Assembly (NCBI GenBank): GCA_937900485.1
Contig: CALCEL010000017.1
Span: forward strand, 56,818-120,817
Direction of reading: 5' to 3'
DNA: 64,000 nt
Origin: an uncultured Prevotellaceae bacterium
GTDB taxonomy: Bacteria; Bacteroidota; Bacteroidia; Bacteroidales; Bacteroidaceae
In this document: positions 1-7,833 of the stretch, one piece after another
Layout: each line of letters opens with the position of its first letter
Numbering within the stretch: the first letter of the stretch is position 1
Translations under genes and position numbers: made by a program
The notes under the pieces: model-generated
The model's input: only the letters and a program-made list of their open reading frames with translations
Databases searched by the model: none
What the model was told of the DNA's origin: nothing

Positions 1-2
1 CT

Positions 3-191
3 CCTGTGGTGGCAGCCGAGAATTGCCTGTACGACGTACAGCTACTGAACAACATCACCGATGACATCAAAAAACAGATACAGTTATTTCTCTTCATATT
101 ATTGAGTTTTATTTGTTACTTTACGCATTTGTGTCACAACTATCGAATACGGGAAACACGCATTGCGGTGTCAGCACATCATGTACCATAA
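3..191 (+). CDS. Possible 3' end of a gene cut by the window edge
   Basis: One frame is open from the left edge to a TAA at 189-191. It would encode about 62 C-terminal residues with a hydrophobic stretch (around FLFILLSFICYF). The first 70 bases use codons typical of the neighbouring genes; the rest is more AT-rich, so the reading may be accidental. No family is recognised. The 108 bases up to nudC hold nothing I can identify. Confidence 0.2.
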   Translation, partial: PVVAAENCLYDVQLLNNITDDIKKQIQLFLFILLSFICYFTHLCHNYRIRETRIAVSAHHVP

Positions 192-299
192 TAATGAGAC
201 GCTCACACTCTTTGTTCGATACAAACTTAAAGAAATAGTTTATAAAAAACTACAGAAAAAAACATAAAGAACAATATCTTCTACTTTCAGGATAAGATT

Positions 300-1100
300 C
301 TATCCATTCTCCAACCAGTCATCAATCAACATTCTCGCGATCGACAACTTGTCCGGAATGTCCGGCATGTTGTTTCGTTTGAACCATCCTCCTTTATTCA
401 GCTCGGACGTCTGTAGCTTCAGTTCTCCGCTCTCATAATCCGCCGTGAACCCGATCATCAAGCCTGAGGGATAGGGCCACGGCTGACTTCCGAAATACTG
501 TATGTTTCTCACGACGATACCCGTCTCCTCCAACACCTCTCTGCGCACACACTCCTCAAGCGTCTCTCCCGTCTCCACAAAACCAGCCACGAGTCCGAAC
601 ATGGTGTGCCGCTTGAAATTCTTGGCGGAAACGAGTAAGATTTCCTGATCATCTTTGCAGTCCGATTCAGCGCCCCGTATAATCCTCACGATGATGGCAG
701 GGGCGAGCTGCGGCCACACCTCTTTTCCGCAATTAGTGCATCTTTTGCTTATGACGGTGTTCTTACGCATGGGTGCTCCGCAAACACCGCAATACTTAGT
801 GCAAGAGTCCCAATAAAGGAGCTGTGATGCCTTACCCGCCATGATATAATGCTCTCGAGGCAGCAAGGCGTACGACTCACGCAGACCGACAGTTCGCATG
901 GAGTCCGTAATGTCAATCGGAGTATTGACGCTATATGCCACACACTGATATCCGTCTAACTCCGGTAACTCCTGTATATATGTCCATTCTCTGACCTGAG
1001 TCGGAGCATTCTCCTCCAGAGGAATTGAGTAACCATCATCACCATTTCTTCTCAACAAAAGACATTCTCCACAAAACACGAACCAGTATTTCTTTTCCAT
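300..1100 (-). CDS. nudC: NAD(+) diphosphatase NudC (Nudix hydrolase; also a candidate RNA NAD-decapping enzyme)
   Basis: 266 residues, the usual NudC length. A four-cysteine zinc ribbon is visible at Cys104, Cys107, Cys121 and Cys124, followed by the Nudix box starting at GFVETGET (about 173-195, with the REVLEETG core). The NudC-specific SQPWPYPSG motif (205-213) follows; this motif separates NADH pyrophosphatases from other Nudix enzymes. Members of the family cleave NAD(H) to NMN(H) and AMP, and E. coli NudC also removes NAD caps from RNA. The N-terminal domain (1-95) is less conserved, as usual. It stands alone, divergent from the lysozyme gene. A TATTTTTG box on the minus strand at 1120-1127 could be its -7 element, but no -33 box is evident. 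Confidence 0.93.
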   Translation of the reverse strand: MEKKYWFVFCGECLLLRRNGDDGYSIPLEENAPTQVREWTYIQELPELDGYQCVAYSVNTPIDITDSMRTVGLRESYALLPREHYIMAGKASQLLYWDSCTKYCGVCGAPMRKNTVISKRCTNCGKEVWPQLAPAIIVRIIRGAESDCKDDQEILLVSAKNFKRHTMFGLVAGFVETGETLEECVRREVLEETGIVVRNIQYFGSQPWPYPSGLMIGFTADYESGELKLQTSELNKGGWFKRNNMPDIPDKLSIARMLIDDWLENG

Positions 1101-1197
1101 ATAATACCATAATTTTCCTCAAAAATACAAAAAACACGGTAAACACGCCACTCCACCAAATAAGAATTATTAAAAAAGGAAAGACTTATTATGAAAA

Positions 1198-1228
1198 TTG
1201 CAAATTAAAATGTAATACTTTATCTTTG
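1198..1228 (+). promoter_or_regulatory. Bacteroidota-type promoter of the GH25 lysozyme gene
   Basis: TTG at 1198-1200, a 20-nt spacer, then TATCTTTG at 1221-1228. This matches the known Bacteroidota consensus (TTTG, 19-21 nt, TAnnTTTG). Transcription would start roughly 20 bases before the ATG at 1257. Confidence 0.65.
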
Positions 1229-1256
1229 CAAAAGTAAAGACTACATAACTGTATTT

Positions 1257-2123
1257 ATGAATTTCAGACGTATCAGTTTACTTATCATAATATCTATAGC
1301 ATACGGTTCTACTGGACTATCACAGACATCAAGGAAACAAAAGCCAACAGCTCCGCCGTTGGCATTGGTGAAGAAAGACAAGTCCGCATATCCTAAGATC
1401 AACAACATCGAGTTTCTCGGGCCTGTCGAACCTGATCACCTTCCTTCACGTTCGAAACCAGACCACTTTGTCAAGCCGCTAAAAATACCAAGGGTATTCT
1501 CTTTTCCAGATGACAATTGTCTGCACGGATATGACATGAGCCACTATCAGGGAGACGTGCAGTGGAGCGTGGTGGCAAGCGATCCTCTGGCAGGTTTCAT
1601 ATACCTGAAAGCCACAGAAGGCGTGAAGCTGATTGACAGCAAATACACATATAACATCAGTGAGTGTAGGAGAGTGGGACTGAAAGTCGGAAGCTATCAC
1701 TTCTTCAGGGCGCAATTCACAGCCGAGGAGCAGTTCAACAATTTCATGAGCGTGGTGGAGACCAACAAACAGGACCTCATACCTCTCGTCGACGTTGAGA
1801 TTCTACCGAGGAATGTGTCACACACCATATTCATCAACAGGCTAAGGGTATTCTGTGAATTGATTGAGAAGAATTTCGGATGTAAGCCGATGATCTACAC
1901 AGGAAGGAATTTCTATGATAAGCACCTGGCGCGTACCGACATCAACTGCAGCAATTACAAATTCATGATTGCGGCGTATATGGATGACGAGCCGGTCCTC
2001 ACCAATGATGACGACTACTTAATCTGGCAGTTCACAAGCACCGGACACGCTGAGGGTGTCAGAGGTAAGGTGGACATCAGCCGTTTCAGAGGCAGCCATA
2101 GTCTCAATGAGATTCTCTACTGA
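1257..2123 (+). CDS. Secreted GH25 lysozyme (peptidoglycan muramidase)
   Basis: 288 residues with an N-terminal signal peptide (RRISLLIIISIAYGSTGLSQ) and a basic, proline-rich linker to about residue 85. The GH25 domain begins at HGYDMSHYQGDVQW. Putative catalytic acidic residues are Asp93, Glu121 (YLKATEG), Asp179 and Glu181 (PLVDVE). The family cleaves the beta-1,4 bond between N-acetylmuramate and N-acetylglucosamine. Single gene with its own promoter, ending in a terminator shared with the convergent gene. The substrate could be the cell's own wall (remodelling) or that of other bacteria. No immunity gene is seen beside it, which favours a housekeeping role; that is inference. Confidence 0.9.
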   Translation: MNFRRISLLIIISIAYGSTGLSQTSRKQKPTAPPLALVKKDKSAYPKINNIEFLGPVEPDHLPSRSKPDHFVKPLKIPRVFSFPDDNCLHGYDMSHYQGDVQWSVVASDPLAGFIYLKATEGVKLIDSKYTYNISECRRVGLKVGSYHFFRAQFTAEEQFNNFMSVVETNKQDLIPLVDVEILPRNVSHTIFINRLRVFCELIEKNFGCKPMIYTGRNFYDKHLARTDINCSNYKFMIAAYMDDEPVLTNDDDYLIWQFTSTGHAEGVRGKVDISRFRGSHSLNEILY

Positions 2124-2155
2124 CAATCCGTGACGCGGTGTGTCACAATACACAT

Positions 2156-2191
2156 ATCCCCGGAAAGCTCGACTATGAACTTTCCGGGGAT
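2156..2191. terminator. Terminator-like hairpin between convergent genes
   Basis: Perfect 12-bp stem: ATCCCCGGAAAG (2156-2167) and CTTTCCGGGGAT (2180-2191), loop 12 nt. It lies between the lysozyme gene (plus) and the DUF4250 gene (minus). There is no clear U tract, so it may act in both directions or be factor-assisted. Confidence 0.6.
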
Positions 2192-2217
2192 GTGTGTCAT
2201 TTATTACTGACTCTTCT

Positions 2218-2658
2218 TCAAGCCAGCATCATGTCAAGACAACGCAAAGCATTACACAAGTCATCATGGAAACGCACATGGTCACGCAGAAAGCTGTCAT
2301 TGCCGCCTGAAAGCTGCGAGTACAGTTCTTTATTCATTGTATGGGTATAGCTGTCAATAGCATATTCAATATCATCTTTCTGCCAGTCCAAGGTGGAGTA
2401 TCTGTAAATTCTTTCTTTCTGATGAAAAAAAGCGTACGCCGTCTCAATGCAGTCCTCTGGTATGTTATATCCCATAGGACGTATCTGTAATTGCTCAGGA
2501 GCATACACGTATCCATGAGGTATCAACTTTTCTTTTAGCTTCTCTGGCGTCGTGTTAAAATAATAACAAAGCGACTCCAAAGAGTCAAACTCCTCATCTC
2601 TCAACAGCATGTTGACACTTGACACCAATATTTCCGGATCATCAGGTAAAAACTCCAT
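2218..2658 (-). CDS. DUF4250-type protein with a long C-terminal extension
   Basis: 146 residues. The first 60 (LPDDPEILVSSVNMLLRDEEFDSL, then an LxxLCxxxN pattern and a GYVYxPE motif) resemble DUF4250, a short family of unknown function. That family is usually about 60 residues, so residues 65-146 are an extra domain, rich in Tyr, His and Asp and without membrane segments or a signal peptide. The product is probably cytosolic. No partner gene is adjacent. Upstream is a 678-bp gene-free gap containing repeat copy A. Function unknown. Confidence 0.6.
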   Translation of the reverse strand: MEFLPDDPEILVSSVNMLLRDEEFDSLESLCYYFNTTPEKLKEKLIPHGYVYAPEQLQIRPMGYNIPEDCIETAYAFFHQKERIYRYSTLDWQKDDIEYAIDSYTHTMNKELYSQLSGGNDSFLRDHVRFHDDLCNALRCLDMMLA

Positions 2659-2776
2659 TTCTTATTTCTATTGTTCCGTACAAAGTTAATCTGTTTTTTT
2701 CATATTTCATATCCTCATTCGAGGGTATTTCACAGCACATAACATGTAAATCTTATTTCTCTACCATTTCGCACGT

Positions 2777-3079
2777 TTTTTGCTGTCCGAAACTCCTCTT
2801 TTTCCGTTGACACGTGACAACGGAAAAATGCTTTTCAGTTTTTTTCCGTGGCTTATTTGGCTTCTGAAATTCTTAGGTTAGGACGCAGAAAAGTTCAGGT
2901 TAGGATTTTGAAAAAAGCAGACCTGTTTGTACACTATATCCTAACCTGAGAATTTCAAAAAAGAGACCTAAGATTTTCAAACACCTTGTTTTAAGATTAT
3001 CAGCAAGTTAACCTATTTTTTTCAAAAAATAGGGTATAGGAAATTTGGTTATATGCCAAATTTTTCATTTTTCCACCTC
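2777..3079 (-). repeat. Dispersed ~300-bp intergenic repeat, copy A (reverse orientation)
   Basis: Its reverse complement aligns end to end with copies B (24559-24860) and C (46871-47170). Conserved blocks are AAATTTCCTAT...AGGTTAACTT, a block with three 19-nt units, and the terminal GTTTCGGACAGCAAA. Units here: TGAAATTCTTAGGTTAGGA at 2865-2883, a looser copy at 2887-2905, and the inverted TCCTAACCTGAGAATTTCA at 2939-2957. Units one and three could form a 19-bp stem with one mismatch. This copy has the most perfect terminal palindrome (2799-2828). Not coding. Confidence 0.85.
2799..2828. promoter_or_regulatory. 30-bp near-perfect palindrome centred on CACGTG
   Basis: Arms TTTTTCCGTTG (2799-2809) and CAACGGAAAAA (2818-2828) flank ACACGTGA, whose centre CACGTG is itself palindromic. 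It lies inside repeat copy A and upstream of the DUF4250 gene. It could be a protein-binding site or, as RNA, a hairpin. Copy C keeps the right arm and centre; copy B is degraded. Confidence 0.6.
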
Positions 3080-3273
3080 TTTCAATGTTGCGTTTCAAGT
3101 GACAGTAAAGCATGTTCATGGTAATGTATGCCGTCAAAGCAACGCTCTAAGGGTTGCATTGGAGCGATGATAATGACGAGAACAGTATGGATTGTCGGGG
3201 GGACTGTCAGACATCCATTTTCCGACCAATAGGGACTAGTTCACCATGAGTCCACAGTCTACCTTAAAAATAA

Positions 3274-3304
3274 AAAAAGGTATGACTAAAAGCCATACCT
3301 TTTT
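3274..3304 (-). terminator. Intrinsic terminator of the nqr operon
   Basis: Perfect 11-bp stem AAAAAGGTATG (3274-3284) / CATACCTTTTT (3294-3304), loop 9 nt, with a T-rich run on the minus strand after the stem. It lies 33 bases past the nqrF stop. Confidence 0.8.
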
Positions 3305-3336
3305 AATATGTGTATATAAAACTATACGTGTCAGAG

Positions 3337-4611
3337 CTATCCACCGAAGTTATCGAATGAAATCATGTCATCCTCAACACCAAGTGAGTGGAGCAAATCA
3401 AGCACTGTCTTTGCCATCATTGGAGGTCCGCAGAGGTAGTACTCGACATCTTCTGGTGCCTCATGCTGCTTGAGGTAAGTATCACCCATAACAGGAGCAA
3501 TGAATCCTGGAGTGTACTTAACGCCGAGAGAGTCTGCCTTAGGGTCTGGACGGTCAAGCGCAAGGTGCATGTGGAAGTTAGGGAACTCTTTCTCGAGCTC
3601 AAGGAAGTCTTCAAGGAAGAATACCTCGTCGATACCACGGGCACCATAGAAGTAATGCATCTCACGGTCACGGATCTTAAGAGTCTTCAAGCAGTGCATA
3701 ATTTGCGCGCGAAGAGGAGCCATACCGGCACCACCACCGACCCAGATCATTTCACGACCAGTGCCATAATGTGGGTGGAACTCACCGTAAGGACCTGACA
3801 TAGTCACCTTGTCACCCGGCTTGAGAGAGAAGATGTATGTTGATGCTATACCGCATGGCACATCCTGGAATCCAGGACCCTGATCCTTTGGTTTGAAAGG
3901 AGGAGTGGCGATACGTACAGTAAGAGTGATGATATCACCCTCGTCTGGGTAGTTAGCCATTGAGTATGCGCGGATAGTGGCAGTCTCATTCTTCTGCTTG
4001 AGTCCGAAGATACCGAACTTCTGCCATGTAGGAACATAAAGATCTCCGATGAGAGACTTATCCATGTCACGGTCATAATCGATATCATACTCTGGAATAC
4101 GGATCTGCGCATATGAGCCCGGCTCGAAATCCATATGCTCGCCTGGAGGCAAAGCAACCTTGAACTCTTTGATGAAGCTGGCGACATTCTTGTTGGAGAT
4201 GACTGTGCACTCCCACTCCTTAACACCCATAACTGAGTCTGGAACCTTGATAGAAATGTCTCCCTTCACCTTACACTGACATCCGAGACGGAAGCCTTCC
4301 TTAATCTGCTTACGAGTGAAGTGACCCTTTTCAGAGTCAAGGATCTCACCGCCTCCGTCAACAACCTGACACTTACACTGTCCGCAAGAGCCCTTACCAC
4401 CACAAGCTGATGGCAGATAAATATCCTGTGCGGCAAGAGTAGAGAGAAGGCTGCTGCCCTGATCAACAGAAACCTTGTCTTTGCCGTTGATGGTAATTGT
4501 TACCTGTCCACTTGGAGAAAGGTATTTTTTAGCAACGAGGAGGATGACAACCAATACAAGTACGATTATCAAGAACACCGCAATGCTATAAATGATAAAT
4601 TGTATATCCAT
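3337..4611 (-). CDS. nqrF: Na+-translocating NADH:quinone reductase subunit F (NADH dehydrogenase, FAD and 2Fe-2S)
   Basis: 424 residues. One N-terminal membrane anchor (about 5-27) precedes a ferredoxin domain with 2Fe-2S ligands Cys70, Cys76, Cys79 and Cys111. A ferredoxin-reductase domain follows: the FAD motif RAYSMANYP, the NAD-binding GGGAGMAPLR and the C-terminal YYLCGPPMM. NqrF takes the hydride from NADH and passes single electrons through FAD and the iron-sulfur centre to the membrane subunits. It is the last gene of the operon; 18 bases separate it from nqrE. All expected cofactor residues are present. Confidence 0.97.
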   Translation of the reverse strand: MDIQFIIYSIAVFLIIVLVLVVILLVAKKYLSPSGQVTITINGKDKVSVDQGSSLLSTLAAQDIYLPSACGGKGSCGQCKCQVVDGGGEILDSEKGHFTRKQIKEGFRLGCQCKVKGDISIKVPDSVMGVKEWECTVISNKNVASFIKEFKVALPPGEHMDFEPGSYAQIRIPEYDIDYDRDMDKSLIGDLYVPTWQKFGIFGLKQKNETATIRAYSMANYPDEGDIITLTVRIATPPFKPKDQGPGFQDVPCGIASTYIFSLKPGDKVTMSGPYGEFHPHYGTGREMIWVGGGAGMAPLRAQIMHCLKTLKIRDREMHYFYGARGIDEVFFLEDFLELEKEFPNFHMHLALDRPDPKADSLGVKYTPGFIAPVMGDTYLKQHEAPEDVEYYLCGPPMMAKTVLDLLHSLGVEDDMISFDNFGG

Positions 4612-4629
4612 TATAATATGTCCTTTCTT

Positions 4630-5259
4630 TTAGATTTTAAGACCTGAGAAACACATAAATGCCATTGCCATAAGACCTACGGTGATGAACGTTATACCAA
4701 GTCCCTGAAGAGGCTTTGGAACGTCAGAGTAAGCCATCTTCTCACGAATTGCCGCAAGACCAACGATTGCAAGTGTCCAACCAATACCTGATCCGAGTGC
4801 ATAAGCTAAACAGTCTCCAACATTTGAGATGGCCTGTGTTGATGTCTCCGGATCGAGCTGGATACGCTGCTGCATGAAAAGAGAAGCACCCATAATCGCA
4901 CAGTTAACAGCAATGAGAGGAAGGAATATACCGAGAGCGGCATAGAGGGATGGAGAGAAACGCTCCACAACCATCTCGACCAACTGCACGATACCCGCAA
5001 TCACAGCAATAAACAAGATGAATGCCAGGAATGTGAGGTCAACACCTTTTTCAAGTGCGCCGTCAGCAAGAACCTTAGTTTGCAATAAGTAATCTACAGG
5101 AACTGTAATGAGGAGGACGAATGTCACAGCAATACCCAGTCCGAGAGATGTCTTCACTGTCTTAGATACCGCAAGGTAAGAGCACATACCCAAGAAGAAA
5201 GCGAATATCATGTTGTCCACAAAGATTGAGCGGACGAACAACTGAATGAAATGTTCCAT
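4630..5259 (-). CDS. nqrE: Na+-translocating NADH:quinone reductase subunit E
   Basis: 209 residues, almost entirely hydrophobic, with about six membrane helices. It starts MEHFIQLFVRSIFVDNMIFAFFLG, and the half-helix region around FLGMCSYLAVSK is characteristic of NqrE/RnfA. Together with NqrD it forms the inverted-topology pair that holds an iron centre at the membrane midplane in the known Vibrio complex. Length and gene order match the family. Spacing to nqrD is 29 bases. Confidence 0.95.
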   Translation of the reverse strand: MEHFIQLFVRSIFVDNMIFAFFLGMCSYLAVSKTVKTSLGLGIAVTFVLLITVPVDYLLQTKVLADGALEKGVDLTFLAFILFIAVIAGIVQLVEMVVERFSPSLYAALGIFLPLIAVNCAIMGASLFMQQRIQLDPETSTQAISNVGDCLAYALGSGIGWTLAIVGLAAIREKMAYSDVPKPLQGLGITFITVGLMAMAFMCFSGLKI

Positions 5260-5288
5260 AATCTGTTTCTTTTAATTTGGGTTTTTAA

Positions 5289-5918
5289 TTATGCTTCCTT
5301 ATTTATTGAACGGTGAACCCAGATGACACACGCAAGGATGATAAGCGCCATAGCTGGCATTGTCATCATACCATTATTCATGTACAAGCCACCGCCCTCA
5401 AAATAACAACTCTCTGGAATAATCTGGATGCCGAAGATAGAACCGAAACCGAGCAACTCACGAATGAATCCCACGATAACAAGTATGACAGCATAACCAA
5501 GACCATTACCGACACCATCAAGGAACGACTCCCATGGACCGTTCTGCATGGCGAACGCCTCAAGACGTCCCATCAGGATACAGTTTGTGATGATGAGTCC
5601 GACATATACTGAGAGCTGAACGCTGACATCATACACATACGCCTTGAGAATATTGCTCACGATGGTAACAAGAGCGGCAACAACTACAAGCTGTACGATG
5701 ATACGTATACGATTTGGAATAGTCTTACGTATAAGAGAAATAATCACGTTTGAGAAAGCTGTAATCACTGTAACGGAAAGACCCATTACGATGGCAGGCT
5801 TCAACTGTGAGGTTACGGCGAGAGCAGAGCAGATTCCAAGTACCTGAACAGCGATAGGGTTATTCAGATTGAGCGGGCTCTTGAATACTTCACCATTTTC
5901 TTTTGAAAATAAACTCAT
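5289..5918 (-). CDS. nqrD: Na+-translocating NADH:quinone reductase subunit D
   Basis: 209 residues with about six membrane helices. Motifs include QVLGICSALAVTSQLKPA near the N-terminus and VGLIITNCILMGRLEAFA in the middle, both typical of NqrD/RnfE; the NCILMGR segment carries the conserved cysteine near the membrane iron centre. It is 14 bases from nqrC and part of the six-gene operon transcribed from upstream of nqrA. Confidence 0.95.
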   Translation of the reverse strand: MSLFSKENGEVFKSPLNLNNPIAVQVLGICSALAVTSQLKPAIVMGLSVTVITAFSNVIISLIRKTIPNRIRIIVQLVVVAALVTIVSNILKAYVYDVSVQLSVYVGLIITNCILMGRLEAFAMQNGPWESFLDGVGNGLGYAVILVIVGFIRELLGFGSIFGIQIIPESCYFEGGGLYMNNGMMTMPAMALIILACVIWVHRSINKEA

Positions 5919-5932
5919 ATTCTTTGTCCTCC

Positions 5933-6664
5933 TTATTCATTAATGATAGTGTCCTGACAGCAGCTGTCCACCTGCGCGTCGCACATAGCATCCGCCTTGT
6001 GGCACTTGCCGTTGCCCTTGCAGCAAGGCTTGTCACCAGCACAGCCACCACGGAATGTAGCAATGGCATCCTTGTAGTCTGTAAGACACTTTTGAATCAT
6101 ATCGTTAACACCATTTGATGTGAGAGTGGCACCTGTCACTGCGTCCACATAACTGTCTGCTGACAGACCTGCAGGGGCCTTTCCCTTCTTGTATACTCCA
6201 AGAACGACATTCTCGCCGTCAAAAATCTTCTTACCCATGAAGAGATCCTGAAACCACTGCTCCTTGATACGGGCACCAAGACCGGCAGTCTCAGACTCAT
6301 GATTGAAGAATACTCCATAGACAGTCTGACCGTCTTTGTTGATAGCCACATAACCCCAAAGAGGACCCCAAAGACCTGCTCCCTTGACAGGAACAACAAG
6401 CTTCTCCTCACCATCAACATTCGCGATCAAAGTACCATCATCATTCTTTGAAGTGATAACCTCCTCGTACTTAGCGTCAACATCTGACACCTCACGGATA
6501 TTCAATGAAGCGAGTATCTGTGACTTTTTGTCACGCTCCACATTAGCATCCTGAGTCTCCTTCAGAGAAGAAGCAACGAAAGCAAGGAGGAAAGCCACTA
6601 CGATTACCATTACGCTAGCATATATTATTGTATACGCATTGCTGTTTGTATTCAATTTTGCCAT
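5933..6664 (-). CDS. nqrC: Na+-translocating NADH:quinone reductase subunit C (covalent FMN), with cysteine-rich tail
   Basis: 243 residues. One N-terminal membrane helix (about 12-33), then an FMN-binding domain with the flavinylation motif VTGATLTSNGVND; Thr180 of GAT is the expected FMN-bearing residue (attached by ApbE, whose gene is not in this window). The last 37 residues, after IATFRGG, are unusual: seven cysteines in GC, PCC, KC, MC and SCC patterns with Gly and Lys between. I do not know this tail from characterised NqrC proteins such as that of Vibrio. It could bind metal or form disulfides; this is inference. Spacing to nqrB is 12 bases. Confidence 0.95.
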   Translation of the reverse strand: MAKLNTNSNAYTIIYASVMVIVVAFLLAFVASSLKETQDANVERDKKSQILASLNIREVSDVDAKYEEVITSKNDDGTLIANVDGEEKLVVPVKGAGLWGPLWGYVAINKDGQTVYGVFFNHESETAGLGARIKEQWFQDLFMGKKIFDGENVVLGVYKKGKAPAGLSADSYVDAVTGATLTSNGVNDMIQKCLTDYKDAIATFRGGCAGDKPCCKGNGKCHKADAMCDAQVDSCCQDTIINE

Positions 6665-6676
6665 TATTTGTCCTCC

Positions 6677-7828
6677 TTATTTTACGGCACGTTTTGCGCG
6701 CTTGTTGATATTTGACTGTACGAAACAGTAGTCGATAAGTGGTGCGAATACGTTCATCAAAAGAATAGCGAGCATCATACCCTCTGGGAAACCTGGGTTG
6801 AGCACACGTATGATGATTGCCATGACTCCGATGAGGAAACCATAGATGTACTTACCACACTCTGTACGAGCCGCAGTAACTGGGTCCGTGGCCATGAACA
6901 CCGCACCGAAAGCGAAACCACCGACAGTGAGCTGCTCCCACCACTCAAAATTCTGAGCGCCCTCATAAGGAAGAAGATATGCCATAATAGCACCACCAAC
7001 AAATGTTGACACGATAATCTTCCAACTTGCGATACCTGCCCAAATCAAAATAACGGCTCCAATAGCGATAGCCACTACTGATGTCTCACCGATTGAACCT
7101 GGAATCGTACCGATAATAGTTTCAAGAGGACTTGCTGTCACAGCCTCACCAGAACCAAGCTGGCCAAGAGGAGTGGCTGCAGAGTAACCATCAATTGTAC
7201 CATTGATGCAGTCCATGTAATTCTCATTAACCCATACCTTGTCACCAGACATCATGGCTGGATATGCGAAGAACAAGAATGCGCGTGTCACAAGAGCAGG
7301 ATTGAAGATGTTCATACCAGTACCACCAAATACCTCCTTAGCGAAGACTACGGCAAATGCTGTTGCTACGGCAAGAATCCACAGTGGACAGTTAACCGGA
7401 ACAATCATAGGAATGAGGATACCTGTCACGAAGAATCCCTCGTGAACTTCCTCTTTCTTCCACTGAGCAATAGCAACCTCAATACCAAGACCTACTACAT
7501 ATGAAACGATAATCTTAGGTAACATGGCTGCAAATCCATAAAGGAAATTGCAGAACACATCATCTGTCGCAGCACCTATAGCTATATTGTGCTGAAGACC
7601 AATATTATACATTCCAAAGAGTAGGGCAGGGAGAAGTGCTATCACAACAAAAAAGATTGAACGCTTAGAGTCTATAGCGTCATGTATTTGAGCACCATAT
7701 GTCTTTGCTGTCTCATTCGGCACATAAAAGAATGTCTCCGCCGCATCAAAGAGAGAACCAAAGGCGCTCAGCTTACCTCCTTCTGAGAAGGCAGGCTTCA
7801 TGTTGTCAAGAATTTTCTTAAGTCCCAT
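6677..7828 (-). CDS. nqrB: Na+-translocating NADH:quinone reductase subunit B (covalent FMN, membrane core)
   Basis: 383 residues with about ten membrane helices, homologous to RnfD. The FMN attachment motif is DGYSAATPLGQL with Thr219 as the expected site; the usual form is S(T)GAT, so an Ala replaces Gly here. The N-terminal cytosolic segment (1-50) and the conserved GGTGMNIFNPALVTRAFLFF block fit NqrB. In the known complex this subunit carries covalent FMN and riboflavin and takes part in Na+ movement and quinone reduction. It starts 5 bases after nqrA. Confidence 0.95.
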   Translation of the reverse strand: MGLKKILDNMKPAFSEGGKLSAFGSLFDAAETFFYVPNETAKTYGAQIHDAIDSKRSIFFVVIALLPALLFGMYNIGLQHNIAIGAATDDVFCNFLYGFAAMLPKIIVSYVVGLGIEVAIAQWKKEEVHEGFFVTGILIPMIVPVNCPLWILAVATAFAVVFAKEVFGGTGMNIFNPALVTRAFLFFAYPAMMSGDKVWVNENYMDCINGTIDGYSAATPLGQLGSGEAVTASPLETIIGTIPGSIGETSVVAIAIGAVILIWAGIASWKIIVSTFVGGAIMAYLLPYEGAQNFEWWEQLTVGGFAFGAVFMATDPVTAARTECGKYIYGFLIGVMAIIIRVLNPGFPEGMMLAILLMNVFAPLIDYCFVQSNINKRAKRAVK

Positions 7829-7833
7829 ATATT

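Larger units (their letters stand above)
2659..3336. other. Gene-free gap of 678 bp holding repeat copy A and the nqr terminator
   Basis: No plausible coding frame. It contains repeat copy A (2777-3079) and the nqr terminator (3274-3304). The stretch 3080-3270 is less AT-rich and has no recognised content; frames are broken by stops on both strands. Confidence 0.7.

Noticed and set aside
1257..2123. Phage endolysin origin of the GH25 lysozyme
   Set aside because: It has a signal peptide, its own promoter and no holin or phage genes nearby.
2865..2957. CRISPR-like look of repeated 19-nt units
   Set aside because: Only three units, in mixed orientation, with unequal spacers (3 and 33 nt) and the same arrangement in three places; no cas genes.
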